A stretch of DNA of 64,000 nt from Strongyloides papillosus (Eukaryota; Nematoda; Chromadorea; Rhabditida; Strongyloididae): contig SRSI01000004.1 of assembly GCA_005656395.1 (NCBI GenBank), positions 1,736,001 to 1,800,000 on the forward strand, given 5' to 3'. Under the pieces are notes generated by a model. That model did not search any database. It saw only the letters and a list, made by a program, of their open reading frames with translations, and was not told the origin of the DNA. Shown in pieces: positions 1 to 12,755 of the stretch (its first letter is position 1; each line of letters begins with the position of its first letter). Position numbers and translations under genes: made by a program.

Positions 1-1192
1 GTTATTTTTAATAAAATGTAACAGGAAAAATTATCAACTATAAAAAGAAAGTTAAAATGAACGATAGTTTAAATGTTGATTGAACATTTTAAACAAAAAT
101 AACAACGACATTAACTCGACAAAATTTTTAAACTATACATATATATACACAAAACATATCTACACATTGTGAATAAAAAATTATATACATATATAATAAT
201 TGCCTAACAGTTCTCTAGTATTAATAAAAGTATTTTAAAATAGCGTGTATATCAAAAAAATAAATAAATAAAAAAACAAAATTAACGATATATTTCTGTG
301 AAGATATGAAAAAAATTATTTGAGTAGATAATATAAAAATATAGAGATTAAAAATAATTAAAATTTTAAGATAAAAGTGTAATTATGTAATGCTAAAATA
401 TTCGTATGTCTTAGTATTAGTGACCAGCACAACCTGCCACGGACAACTAAAGAAGCATTTTTAAATGGGTACAGACATTTGTTACATTATGTTTTAAACA
501 TTCAAAAACTATTCCATTATCATATGAAATTGACCATGTATATTTATTTAGAAGCAAAATTTTAAGCATCAAGATATAAAAATAACTGAAAATTAAAATT
601 GATAGTGTAAAGGAGAATTATAAGAATGAATATTATAAATAACATATATATAATTTCTTTAATTATAGTTAAAATACAATATCAAAAAATAATAATAATA
701 AAGAAAATACATTTATTATATATTTTTACAGGTCAACATTTTTAACTAGTATGATATATATAATAAATCAAATGGATAATTACAACATCCTTTCAAAATA
801 ATAACTATGACATTTCTTTACATAAATCTACAAATATTTAATATAAACTCACTTATTTACAGTAAAAAAATTTCCATTGAAACAGTAAACATTTTTATAA
901 AAATCAATTAACATAAAGTTAATTTTTTTGAATTCTAATCTACCAATGAACAAAAATACTTTAGATGATAAAAGCTATCTAGTTGATACAATATTGAATC
1001 AAAAAAAATAAGAAATATTTTTATCAACATTTTTCAAACATATATCATCTAAAACTATTCTCTTCAACAAATACTACAAATATTTTTTTCTCCACAACAA
1101 CTAGTATAGTTATCCAATATGATAAAAAAGTTTAAATTTATGATTATGAGGAGAGACTTTAATGAATAAAAAAAGTTTCTCAAAATACATCT
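1..1192. other. AT-rich intergenic region, no gene seen
   Basis: No open frame with codon-like content, no convincing splice pattern and no RNA gene could be recognised. It lies downstream of the ARMC9-like gene on the minus strand and may hold its 3' UTR. A slightly GC-richer patch near 420-450 does not correspond to a frame I can support. Confidence 0.6.
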
Positions 1193-3033
1193 TTATCTCT
1201 TAAAATAATAAAATGTCACTTCTGATAAAGTTAATGATAAAAAAGATAAAAGTTTTTTAAACATTTCTAATCCATTAACTTTAATAATAGATATGTCTTT
1301 TTGATATTTTTATATTTGCAAAATAATATTTAAATTTTTAAACTTCTTACCTTCAAGTAAACAACATAGCAAGAAAGCAATTATACATTTCTCTTCATAA
1401 CTAGTAGAAACTTTTAAATGTTTATACAATATTTCATCAACTTTTAATTCTTTAACTTTCACTCTAACTTTCCTCAGCTCCAATACCACATACATTATTC
1501 CATAAATAATATTTTTGTCTTTAAAATTATTTCTTTGCAAAATTATTAATAACATCATTACTAAATCATGAGTTATACGAATTATATGAGATTGAACGAA
1601 GGGATTCAATACTAAATTTGATATTAATGCTATACCAAAATCAAAGAATGTTGAAGAGATACTATCTTGTACAATAATTTTAACCAACCAATCAAGTATA
1701 TTTTGTTGTAACAATTCTTTTTGTACTACTGGTTTAATAGATACCTTTTGTATTGCTGCCAAAATATGTGACGATGTAATATCATCTAATCGCTTATTTT
1801 TTAATGCAACAACAGATGGGTAGATAAAATTTTTACCATATGAAAAGTTGATTAAAAATGCTCTACCAACTTTAAAAGATGCTATAGCATTTAATAATCT
1901 AGCAAACTCTTCTTTTATTATATGATTTTTTGAATCATGATGTAATAAGATATTGTAAACAATTGAATTATTTGCATTCCTAAGATTTAAAATGTCTTTA
2001 AAAGCAAATACCTTGATAACTTCAATTGATGCTTCTTTATTTTCTTTCCTGGTAATTTGTTGTCTTAGTGCCTGTAATAGTAATGCTGTATTCCTTGAGT
2101 TTAAATTCTTCAATAATGTTGTAACAATTTTTGTGTAATGTAACCGTTTTACAATTGGTTTAAAAGCTATCTCATTAATATTAGATGGATCATCAATATT
2201 TTTATCATCTTTGTTATTTATTGTAATTAATGATTCGGTTTTTTTTATATTATTTTTATCAATTCCTTTAGCACTATTTTTTGGGATGCTAAATAATGCG
2301 ATTTTCCTGCTATCATTTCTTTCAATATTCTTTAGGTTGTTAAAATTTCCAACGCCCTTTACAGTTAAATTTGATCTATTAAATGCTTTCCCATTTGGAT
2401 AAGAACTTCTTTTTGACTTAATATTTTCAATTGTTGAAATTCTACCACTTTTCTTCGCTTCATTTTTTTCATCATCGTCATTGTCATCAGATTTATTTTC
2501 ATCAACTTTATAATTATTATTACTATTATTATTTCTTCTATTATTGTTGTTGTTATTTTTATCGTTATTTCCGTCCCTTCTTTGTCCGTTATTCCCTCCA
2601 ATTTCGTTGTTATCATTTTTTGACTCATCTTTACTTTCGTTACCACGGCTTTCATCCCCCCTATTGTTCTTTTCATTAGAATTATTTTTTTGATTTGATT
2701 CATATTGATTATCATTACTCTTCATAATCTTTTTATTACTTTCCAAATATGTTTTAAAATAAAGTATATTAAACAATCTAGTTAAAATGGAAAAAAATAA
2801 TAAAATTTTGATCTCTATGAATATATCAGAATTGTTTTTTTTAAAGTAATTTAGTTTGTTTGTTAAATACTCTTTTAAATTAATTTTGTTTTTTATAAAA
2901 CTCATTTCATTTTCGTGTGACGTAAATATATCATAATATGTGGCCACCTATAAAATGCTTTTAAGTAATTTAAAAAAGAAAAACTAACCTGAATTATTTC
3001 TTTCATGTTTATTTTGTTATGCTGAAATTCCAT
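1193..3033 (-). CDS. ARMC9: ARMC9-like armadillo-repeat protein
   Basis: Three exons are proposed: 3033..2989, 2947..1351 and 1221..1193. The first intron (41 nt) has GTTAG donor and TATAG acceptor and keeps phase 0; the second has a GTAAG donor, phase 1, and leads to a nine-codon last exon ending in TAA. The C-terminal half matches ARMC9: 'LLQALR' followed by Thr, an 'ARLLNAIASF..GRAFL' block, 'LAAIQKVS' and 'LDWLV' occur in the family order within helical armadillo-type repeats. Human ARMC9 is a centriolar/ciliary basal-body protein. The N-terminal third holds a low-complexity Asn/Asp/Lys/Glu-rich stretch (about + positions 2440-2720) instead of a clear coiled coil, and I see no convincing LisH motif. 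The protein is shorter than the vertebrate form because the acidic and proline-rich tail is absent. Family assignment is good; the last exon is less certain, and the alternative is simple read-through to a stop at about 1310. Confidence 0.75.
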
Positions 3034-4390
3034 TATAGTAAAAATATATGTGCAATATAGTGCATACCTAAAATTTGTCAAAATAACATACGATTACCGT
3101 ACTTAAATTTAAAGGAAATAATAAAATATTTAAGTGTGTTTTTTATATGATGAGTATGAATCAAAAAATAAAAATAACAAGATATCCTGAGAAATTGCAT
3201 ATAACTACGTAAATTTTATGATAACTTTTAAAAATAAAACGTACATACTTTATTTGTTAAACAAGAATATTTTGATAAAATAATGATTTTTACATGCAAT
3301 AAATTTTCCAATTGCTAACACTAATAAGTTCGTTCAAATAGTAATAGCAATTAATTAAAGATAAAAATTTTAATATATCCTACAAAAAGATGTTTCCATG
3401 GAAACTTTCAAAGTAACGAAGGAACATTTTAAATATAGACCATTTAGACAATTAAACCAAAAACGTTTCAGTAAAATTTGAAATATCATTTAGCTTTGAA
3501 GTGAGCCATTAAAAAGGCTTTATAGAGAAAATGTTTTGCTCAGATACCGTAAATTTATTGTAAAAGGAATATTATTACTTTTAAAATATCTCTCAGAGAA
3601 ACCATAATATTAAAGTCTATATTTATAAAAAAAATTCTTTTTCCAACTATAACATTTAGTTTACAATAGAACTTTTTATAAACTGAATTTTAATTCAATA
3701 ATAACATTAAAGATGAACATAATTACGCTCATTTAAAAATGAAAACAATCGTTTTTTATTAAAAAATAATTTAACTAAAATTATATTTACCGCTTTTTCA
3801 ATTATCATACAGTAACCATTAATTATTATTTAGTAGTGATGAATATATAATAGTATATGTTTTATTTAAACTTTACACTTTAAAGTCCAATTAACCATAG
3901 AAGGCAAAGCTTTTTTTAATACTTAAAATTCATAAAATGAAGAAGAAAATATCTTACATATAAAAGTAAACGAAAATATGTTTTTAGGTGATTGAAATTG
4001 TGTGTAAAGTAAAATTAAATTTGTGAAGCTATTTTATACCACAAGTAGCACGGACGAAGGATAATAATCTTAAAACAGAATCGTAAAATAAAGGGTTTTA
4101 AAAGACAATTTAGATACTTATTTATTATTTATGAAAATGTTTTGATAGGAATTGTTAGAAATTTTTAAAATATAAATAAAATATCTTTTTTATAATGTTA
4201 TGGTAGTTAATGGGAGTTTGATGATATTATATTAAAAATTTATGTTGTCTTATTTTTTCAATCAGTCACATTTCCTCAATACTAATACTTCTATAAATAA
4301 ATTCAAATATCTGTAAATAAAAAATAAGGTAGGTTGTTGTTTTTCTTAAATTTTAATATTTATTATAAAAAAAATTTTATAATAAAACAT
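3034..4390. other. Intergenic region between ARMC9-like and malt-1 genes
   Basis: About 1.36 kb of AT-rich sequence. It must hold the promoter of the ARMC9-like gene and the 3' UTR of the paracaspase gene, but no distinct site can be named. No additional frame, RNA or repeat was recognised. Confidence 0.6.
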
Positions 4391-6506
4391 TTATGTGATT
4401 TTGGTTATCAAAATACATCCTAAATCAATTTCCTCGGTAAAAATTGCATCTCCATCATCATGTTTGTTATCATCATTTGTGTAATTTGTTAATATTAACG
4501 TACAATAAACATTTTTTTTAATTTTTTGTAGACCACTAACTAAATATGACATTGTAACACCTTCTTCACCATTTTCTGTTTTTCTTGGATTTGATATACT
4601 AAGTAAAGAATTAAATTTTAACAAAGCAATATACTGAAATTCTCCATTTTTTTTCATATCATTATCATCACAAACATTTGCATTTATGTAACACTTATTT
4701 GTAAAATGACCACAATAATTAACCCATATAGTAATAACAACATCTAAATCTTTTGGTTGGATGGTTATTGGATCCGGAAACATATGCATGTTACACCAGA
4801 TATTATTATGATTATCGTAAGACATTGTATGACCACCAATAACTAATGGATCTGTTAGCTTTCTTGGATGTGGAAGATTACATGTTAATTCAGGAACTTG
4901 AATATTTGATATTAATGGATCATTTTGAACATCACGGAAAACTTTTTGTAATATTGATATTACTGGTATATCTTTTGAAATGTGTCTTTTTAAATATTTC
5001 ATAAATATACCATTCTTCTCCCCAACAACTTCATAGGCACCACCACCAGTGGATGTAGCAAAACCATATATTGCATTTGGACGAACAGGAATCTTTTGAA
5101 TATTATATATTTCTTTAGCCTTATACATAAATTCTATTGGATTAGATGGTTCTTCATACCTACAGATGTCTAATAATATTACATGCATTCCAGGATTACA
5201 AGCCATAAATTTACAAAGGATCCAATTCATGGGTAAACAATGCTCAGGAGCATAAAATTCTATTTGATTATTTATTGGAAGGAGATAACATTGACCATTT
5301 ATTTGAAAACCATGACCAACAAAATAAAAAACTGCATAAACATTATCGCCTAAAAGCTGCGTAAAATATATAATCATCTTTTTCATCTCTTCTAAATTTA
5401 AATCAGCCAAAACAACTGTTTTATAATTCATTCCTTGTAATTCTTCTGCTAATGTCTCTGCGTCAGACAGTGGTGTTCTTAAACCGAGATTTAAAATTTG
5501 ATAATTCCTATTAGCTATTATTAAAGCAACCTTATCTGATGCTTCCAATATTACATTTGTACTATCTGTATAATAATTTGAAACTACCTTATCTTTTGCG
5601 ATATCTTTTTTCTCATCAACATTATCATCTTCCTCTATTAATGATTCATTTTTTTTACAATCAAAACAAACTATGGAAATTCTATTAAAACAACTAATAT
5701 ACCATTTAACTTACTAAATTTTTCTTCTAATTCATACTTTTCAAGTGATAATGGTCCACCATGTATAGTATATTTCTTATTTTCTAAATACCATAATAAG
5801 TAATCACTTAATGGTGTCTCATTGTACACAATACATTCTAATTTTTGATTTAATAAACATTGACATCTTAATATGTATCGGACATTATCACAATCATCAA
5901 CGTGTGAAATATTAAAGGCTTTCCCATCAAGTTTCCATTCATAGGTAGGTGCAGGAAAAGATTTAACATTGATACTTACCTTCAAATACATACTGTCTTC
6001 AACTATTTTAATGTTAAATATTTCTTTGTTGTCAGGATTAATTAATTCTACTGCATGAAATTTTCTGCCTAATACTAATTGTACAGCTTCAAGTGTTCTT
6101 CTTTCTTCAATAGGTATTATATCAAAATTTTCAACGATAACATCATTACATTGACATATAAATTGCTTTATTGTCATTCCTTTTGAATTTAATATTGGTA
6201 TTATTTTTTCTATTCCATCAACATCATTTAGTAATATATTCATTTTTCCTTCTCTTGAATAGTATTATACAGTTTTTAAAAAAATATTATAACTTACGGA
6301 ATGTAGAAACAATCTTTTTTATCAGGTCCAACAATCCATTTCCAAGCATTATTTTTCCTAAGTAAATGTTCTACTAATACAACAATACGATATGATATAT
6401 TTGCAAAAATTTCATTAAAAAAATCTGGCTTATTCCAACATATATGACTCATTTTATTTATGTCATCATACAATTGTTCAACATAACTTGATGTATTCAT
6501 TGTCAT
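4391..6506 (-). CDS. malt-1: MALT1-like paracaspase (death domain, Ig, paracaspase)
   Basis: Exons 6506..6298, 6253..5703 and 5670..4391 join in phase to 2040 nt, 679 residues. The 70-residue N-terminal exon is helical and matches a death-domain position; the middle exon has an Ig-like segment ending around 'YTIHGGP'; a short acidic/lysine linker leads to the caspase-fold domain at about residues 300-520. Catalytic His is in 'FVGHGF' (His373) and catalytic Cys in 'LLDICR' (Cys423), as in human MALT1 ('SGHG' and 'LDMCR'), so it should be an active Arg-specific cysteine protease. A C-terminal beta-rich region matches the Ig3 region that follows the paracaspase domain. In vertebrates MALT1 acts as scaffold and protease in CARD-BCL10 signalling; nematodes have one orthologue. 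The second intron is only 32 nt. The gene lies 228 bp downstream of the Dishevelled-like gene on the same strand, with a TTAG acceptor 8 nt before the ATG, which would suit trans-splicing. Confidence 0.93.
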
Positions 6507-6734
6507 TTTAAAAACTAACGAATTAATAATGATTATAAAAATTCCACTATTTTCTTAAATTTAACAATAAAAATAAACATATTTTGCTTGGCACATAGAT
6601 GTAAATTGTATCGAAAACCAAAGGTAGAACGTTACTCCAATAAACATAGAAATACAAATAATTTTTTAAAGTAAAATTTTATAAATTAAAAAGTGAAAAC
6701 TTTTGCTAAGATTTTTTTGGGAAAAAATAAAACT

Positions 6735-8957
6735 TTATATTATTAATCTATCAATTCCACACTCATCAGCTTTCTTTAATTTTTCTATTTTCTCTCCAAA
6801 AACATAATAACATTGTTCTGAGAATGTATATCTACAAATCACATGTACAATAAGTTTTTCCTTCAACAATTCAAAAGCGTAATTCCTGGCACTCTTTCGA
6901 TCTTTTAAACCTTTAACATTTGCTAATAACCAATCAATTAGATGTTTCCCGTGAAAACACATTGGATAATTAATTTTAATCCATGCCTTTTCTTTAGCCT
7001 CTAAATATGAATTTGGTAATGACATTGATAAAACAACATTCTCTTTATTAGTATCTAAATCAAACAATTTATCAACATGATGCATTGTAAGTTCTTTCCT
7101 GTCATTTTGATTTACCAGGGATTTTTTACCTATACCTGGTGATGATGGTAAATTTTCATGACTTTCACGTATTGCAGGCATCAATATTTGCGGTAATTCT
7201 ACCTTATTTTCATCATTTTTATTAATTTTTTGGGGCATCCATATATCATCGTTAATAGGTTGTGAAAAATTAAAATGATTTGGGTAGTCTCTTAAACTTC
7301 TTCTCACAAAATTAAAATGACTTTTATTTGATAGGTTTGTTTTATCATAATTATGATATTCAAGAATACTATTATAATGTTTCCTTATCTTTAATCTTAA
7401 CATTTCACGTTTTTTCATTTCATTTGTGAGCATTATAACTGCTTGATCATTAGAAACATTTTCGAAACTTATCCCATTCATCTCTAAAATTTCATCGCCA
7501 ACACAAATCCTTCCACATTGAGAAATAGCTCCACCAGGAATTATGTCAGCAATAAAAATACCTTTATCACCATTTCTTGATGAATGCCCAACAAGGTTAA
7601 TTCCTAAAAAATCATTTACCTTCATATTTAAAACAACATTAATATTTCTGTGGTATCTTAAGCTTCTATCTCTGTGACTAAATTGTTGTTTCGTTGAGAG
7701 AGAAGGAGTAACATATTCTGTTCTTTTTGAAAGCCGATTATTCTTTTCTTTTACCTCACTATCTAATAACAGTTTATTTTCTGAAACGAGATAATGTTTT
7801 TAATTAAAGATTTTCATTAATTAGTTAGTTAATATTGCCTAAATATCAAAAATAAGAAAGATACCTAATGAATGACGAGTAACTGAATCATCACTGTATG
7901 TGCTATCCACTGAAAAATTTGATGTGCGGTGTAAGAACCCTATCATCTTTCTTCTTGGTGGTGCATCAGGAACATCTTCATTATAACAATCAATAAATTT
8001 ACTTGTTGTATGTGATCCATAATATCTTTTTGGCTGTCTTAATTTAACACGAACTACGTTATTTTCACCTCCACTACTATTATTACCATTGACATTGATT
8101 TGTGGTAGAGTAGTAGCAATTTTCGAATCTACAAGTAATGTTCCATCTTTCTCATTCACCAGTGATCTGTCTTTTGAATTTACTTTTTTAATAGCATGGG
8201 AATCAATTGTATTGTAAACATTATTAAAAACATTTTTCTCATCATTAGTATTACCTTCTTTTTTAACACATACTGAAAAATGACTTGATTGCTTATCGGA
8301 AAAGTTCAAACTACCCATGCGACAGTTATACGATTTTGTTTTTCTAACTTTTCTTTCATCAAAACTATCTTTTTTTTTGGAGGTATTTGAAAATAATTTA
8401 AATATATTAATTTTAGAAGTAAGACTTGACTTGTCACTACTTTTTTTATTTTCAATATTTGAAACAAAAATGTCAGGGTTTAAATTTGATTCAGAATAAT
8501 CTTTTAATGATACATAACTACTATTGCAATGTTCATGTTTGCTTTTTTTGAGAGAGGAGCGCATCTTAAAAATGATACTATTTTTAGAAGAGTCACTATT
8601 AATTTCATCATAAGGTGATTTTTTACTACTAGATGTCATTGAATTGTCTTCAAAAACTACAGTATTTGATTTTTTTAATTGTTTTAATGGTTTTTCATGA
8701 ATAACTAAACAATTTTGAGTAGATGTACTAGAGGGTGCCTGAATTGCCATTAATTTTCCCTTACTTGATCCTGACAAAGTATTTGATAATTCTTTGACAC
8801 TATTGTTTCTCAATGGTGCCAAAACAGAACCAAAAAAATCCATAGTCTTACTTTTAACTTTATACTGTTTGATTTTTCGTTTTGATAATCCTTTTTCTTC
8901 ACTCATTTTTAGTAAGATTTCTGAAATGTCAACATAAGTATTGTTATTACAGTACAT
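6735..8957 (-). CDS. dsh: Dishevelled-like protein, PDZ and DEP domains, no DIX seen
   Basis: Exons 8957..7865 and 7780..6735 join in phase 1 to 712 residues. The PDZ domain (about residues 409-505) has the Dishevelled pattern 'FLGINLVGHS', 'GGAISQCGRI' and 'NDQAVIML'. The DEP domain (about 620-700) is very well conserved, ending in 'TFSEQCYYVFG'. A basic/Ser-rich patch before the PDZ ('RTSNFSVDSTYSDDS') matches the Dvl basic region. Two things are unusual: no DIX polymerisation domain can be found in the N-terminal 360 residues or in the upstream 3.7 kb, and the protein stops right after DEP, lacking the long C-terminal tail. The N-terminal part is Ser/Lys-rich and probably disordered. The start at 8957 is open to doubt: a TTTCAG acceptor ends at 8923, just upstream of ATG 8906, so trans-splicing could set the start at 8906 (695 residues). 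The role would be in Wnt/Frizzled or planar-polarity signalling; which of the nematode paralogues (dsh-1, dsh-2, mig-5) is not decidable. Confidence 0.88.
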
Positions 8958-11900
8958 TAAATGACGAGAAATATATTATAAATATTTTTATCATGTACAA
9001 ATTATTTATTAAAAATTCTGAAACGACATTATATTATGAAAGTGAATATGTTTACAAAGGATCACTCATAAAATACAATTATAAAAATTTTAAAAAGTTT
9101 AAATAATAATGATATAGATTTCTAGTACTTATAATAATAATTATAAATAAGACGATAATTAGAAAGAAATAAAAAAGATTATTGAAGATAAAAATTACCA
9201 ATGTGTACGCAAAAATCTACTACAAATGCAAAATAATCAGCAAACATAATTAAAAATTTATAAATACCAAATTGTTTACCTGAACTTTACTCATTTGGTT
9301 ACTAACTCTTTAGCATATATTTTTCATATATCTTAGAATATATATAATTAATATAAAAGTAAAGGAAATGTAAAACAATAATCAGTAGATAAAGTAGAAA
9401 GATTCATATATTAAGGTTATTGCTTAGCAAATATACTTGTTAAATAAAGAACAATCTCATAGATTTAAAGAATTCTCCACAGAATGGATAAAATATTTTA
9501 CAAATTATCTTACTTAATCCCTAATTACAAGTGGGCTCTTATATATGTATTTTATAAAGAGAAATAAAAATATTGGAAGTAATTTATATTGTATAATTAT
9601 TGTGAATAAAAAAAATATATATACATATACATCAATTAAAAAATTATATTTTAATTTATTTTTTCTTTAATTGTATAGCATTTATTTTTTATTATTGTTT
9701 TAATATCTTTACTGCAATGGCAAAAATAACTTCTTTTCAATGATTATGAAATTTTTAATTTCATTCAATTTATTTATGTAAACATTTGAAGATATGATAA
9801 TAATATGGTCTTACCAATGAGTATGCCAAATAAATTTCAAGTCTATTGATATCGTTTACATTATTTGAAAGAAACAATTTTTAATTTACTTTTGACAAAA
9901 AAATTATAAAAGTTCTATCTATAAACGATCAAGGTTATGGATAAAGTAGTAGAATTGTGGTAATTGATATTTTAAACATTTAAGAATAATGTGTCTTTTT
10001 TATGCACGCATATTCTTCTTTTTTATAATATGATGTTTTATGATAGCAAATTCATTATCTACTCTTGATTTTATCAAAAAATGTTTAACTAAAATTATTG
10101 CACTTTCAATTGTTAGAGAATTTTGAGGAAAGAAAAAAACGTTTAATAATAATGAAAAAAAATTGCTTTTGCTCTTGTTTAGGGAGAATAAAAGTTCTTG
10201 ATATTTTATCAGGTAACAGTAGATGATTTTGAAATAAAAAGAAGACAACATTCTGCATCTTTTATGGCTAGTTTATAAAATATTTAAATCATTTTATTAT
10301 GTGGCGAAATAAACTTTTGTAATATACACTTGAATAATGAAATTTCCTATTATTTACTTAGATGATATTTTTTTAGTAGACAACAAGATTATTATCCTCT
10401 TAAGGTAATCTAACGTTAATTTATTTAATTTAATATGTAATCAAAATTAAAGCATAAAGAATATTTCTCTTATGATGTATTTTTAGTAATAAAATAGTTA
10501 AATATTAAGGAGATAAATAATTCCACTATTTAATTATTACTTTTATCATGTCTGAGAACGTAAAAGAAAATAAAAGTTTTACTTTTGTTTTGAATTAAAT
10601 GAAAACTGGTGATTGATTTTAGTGTTGAACATCTAATCAGATTAAAAATGTCCGAACAATTATTTACCAGTCAAAATAAAAAATATAACTAATAAATTAT
10701 TTTATTATATATGTGTATATTTTTATTATGACATATTATTAATAAAACTTATTATGTATTCTTTATCATAAACAAAAGCTTTAAATAAAATTATTCCATA
10801 AGTAACAGTTAATTGTTCAAATATTTTTGGTACTGTAAGTCAGAAATTATAAATTTTGTTCCAGTTTATAAAAGAAGATCAAGTTAAATGTTTTAGTTTG
10901 TATAGTTATTATATATAAAATCCATCTTTAAAGTATTTTTATTTTGTATATTTTGCTTGATTCAAGTAAAAATAAATCTTAACGATAAAACAACATAAAA
11001 TATAATTATACAAACTAAAGAAGGATCATTTTTGCTGATTATAGACCTATTTGTCATGGATCATCATTATTGTTATCAGATTTTAAGATTATTTTCTTCA
11101 ATCATTTAGTAACAAAAATTTTATACAACTCCTTAATTTGAACACTACTTTGATTGATATGAATTTATTTTTATATTTTAGAAGTTCTTCCTATATTAAT
11201 ATAAATATATATTATTATGATATCATAAAAATTATATTTTAACTATTAAGTGTTGTAAATTTATTAAACTAATACATCACATTACTTAATTATTTTATAT
11301 ATCCAAGAATAAAAAACACGTTATTGTAATAAATTGAAATAATACATTTTTATTCCTATATATATCATAAAAATTTACCTATAGATCAATTATATATATT
11401 TCAGTCATGGAAATATTTTTAAATGATATTGATACAAATATCAATTTGCTTCCATTAGTAAAGATTAATAATAGTCTCAAAACATAATCAGAGTCATCTA
11501 TTAATATTGGTTTAATATATTCACTCTTATCATGTACTTTATTTTTATCTATTGAAAGAAAATATTACCATTTATCTAGAATATACGCGGAAAATTTCTT
11601 AACACTTTTATGATAATTTCAATTCCTTTTCATAACATGAATAATATGATCAAATATGCTTCTATACATTATTAACTTTTTGTTGATAATGTATGATGCA
11701 TCAAATCATAATAATAATAATACGATATTTTAAAAATTAAAAATTGTCATATTCAATATTGTTTGTAGCATTGTTATAATTTTATAACTTTTTTTATCAC
11801 TATATTTATAATATTCATATGAGCATTTAATTTTTATTTATGTTAATTTTTACAATTATTTAGGTGATAAGAATATACTATATTTATTTAAACAATAAAA

Positions 11901-12755
11901 TTTATATGTTGTACAACAAAATTTATTTTTACTATTATTTAACTAGAAAATTTATTAAGTACAGTTGGGTAGTGTTAAATGTAATCTTATATTAAGGAAT
12001 TTTTCTTTTAATATTGATCTACATATGTATATATTTGATAATATCTTCATTTTGATCACTTTGATTCTTTAAATTAGTTAATTGAATACATTTTTTAATA
12101 ATATATATTAATAGATAGATTTTGAAGTGTTTATTTTAAATCATTACAAACATTTCACACAACAAAATTATTTAAATATCATTTAAAAAAACTATTAATA
12201 TTAAAATAATATAAGAATTGGTTTTTAGGAATCATTTATTCTTATTCAATCAAAAAGCAATGAATATATTTTTAGTCTTTTGTTAAATAAATATACTAAA
12301 GTAATATTTTTAAAATTATCATGATCCGTAAAATAAATTAAAAGTATGTTGATAGTTTTAAGCAAAAATTTAACAATAAAAAGTTTCCTCTTTTCTTTTT
12401 TATAGTATAGTGAAAATTATTATCATTTAACTGATAATAAATTACAAATTATAAAAATTTTTTTCTCATTTGTCATAAAAATATCTAGTGAAAATAATAA
12501 TTTATTTTCTATTATTAATATGAAAGTTATATTGTTAATATTATAAAATATCTTTTCCTAAAATATATATGTATGAATACGTATATTTAAAGACAAGCAT
12601 TTTCACAAATAATTTTATGCTATGAATTAATTTTTTTTATCAATCAATTGATCTATTTAAAGATTGTTTTTTTGTCCACAGTCTTTTTGAACACTTTTTC
12701 GTAACATAAAAATTATCAAAATATTTTTTAAGGTGATTATTCAACTTTTGTTTAA
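8958..12755. other. 3.8-kb gene-free interval between divergent dsh and itr-1
   Basis: Long A/T-rich sequence without a supportable gene; short open frames here (for example 10251..10000 minus) look like low-complexity chance frames. As the upstream region of two divergently transcribed genes it must carry both promoters. A strong splice acceptor (TTTTTTTGTCCACAG, AG at 12680-12681) sits 75 nt before the IP3-receptor ATG and probably receives a spliced leader or a 5'-UTR exon. Confidence 0.65.
12666..12681 (+). promoter_or_regulatory. 5'-UTR or trans-splice acceptor of itr-1
   Basis: A pyrimidine-rich tract ending in CCACAG, the strongest acceptor consensus near the gene, lies 75 nt upstream of the chosen ATG (12756). 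No donor was identified upstream, so it fits either trans-splicing of a leader or the end of a 5'-UTR intron whose first exon lies within the preceding 3.7 kb. Confidence 0.45.

Noticed and set aside
2211..2715. Several long frames antisense or out of frame to the ARMC9-like gene
   Set aside because: They follow from the Asn/Asp-rich repeat read in other frames; only the ARMC9 frame has family support.
9261..9300. ATG-AGT-AAA-GTT-CAG followed by GTAAAC on the minus strand, a possible first exon of dsh
   Set aside because: Joining it at phase 0 to the TTTCAG acceptor at 8923 gives an immediate stop, so it could be at most non-coding 5' sequence.
10000..10251. 83-codon minus-strand frame upstream of dishevelled, tested as a possible DIX exon
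   Set aside because: No DIX-like pattern; Phe/Leu/Ser/Lys composition typical of chance frames; no splice path joins it to the dsh exon.
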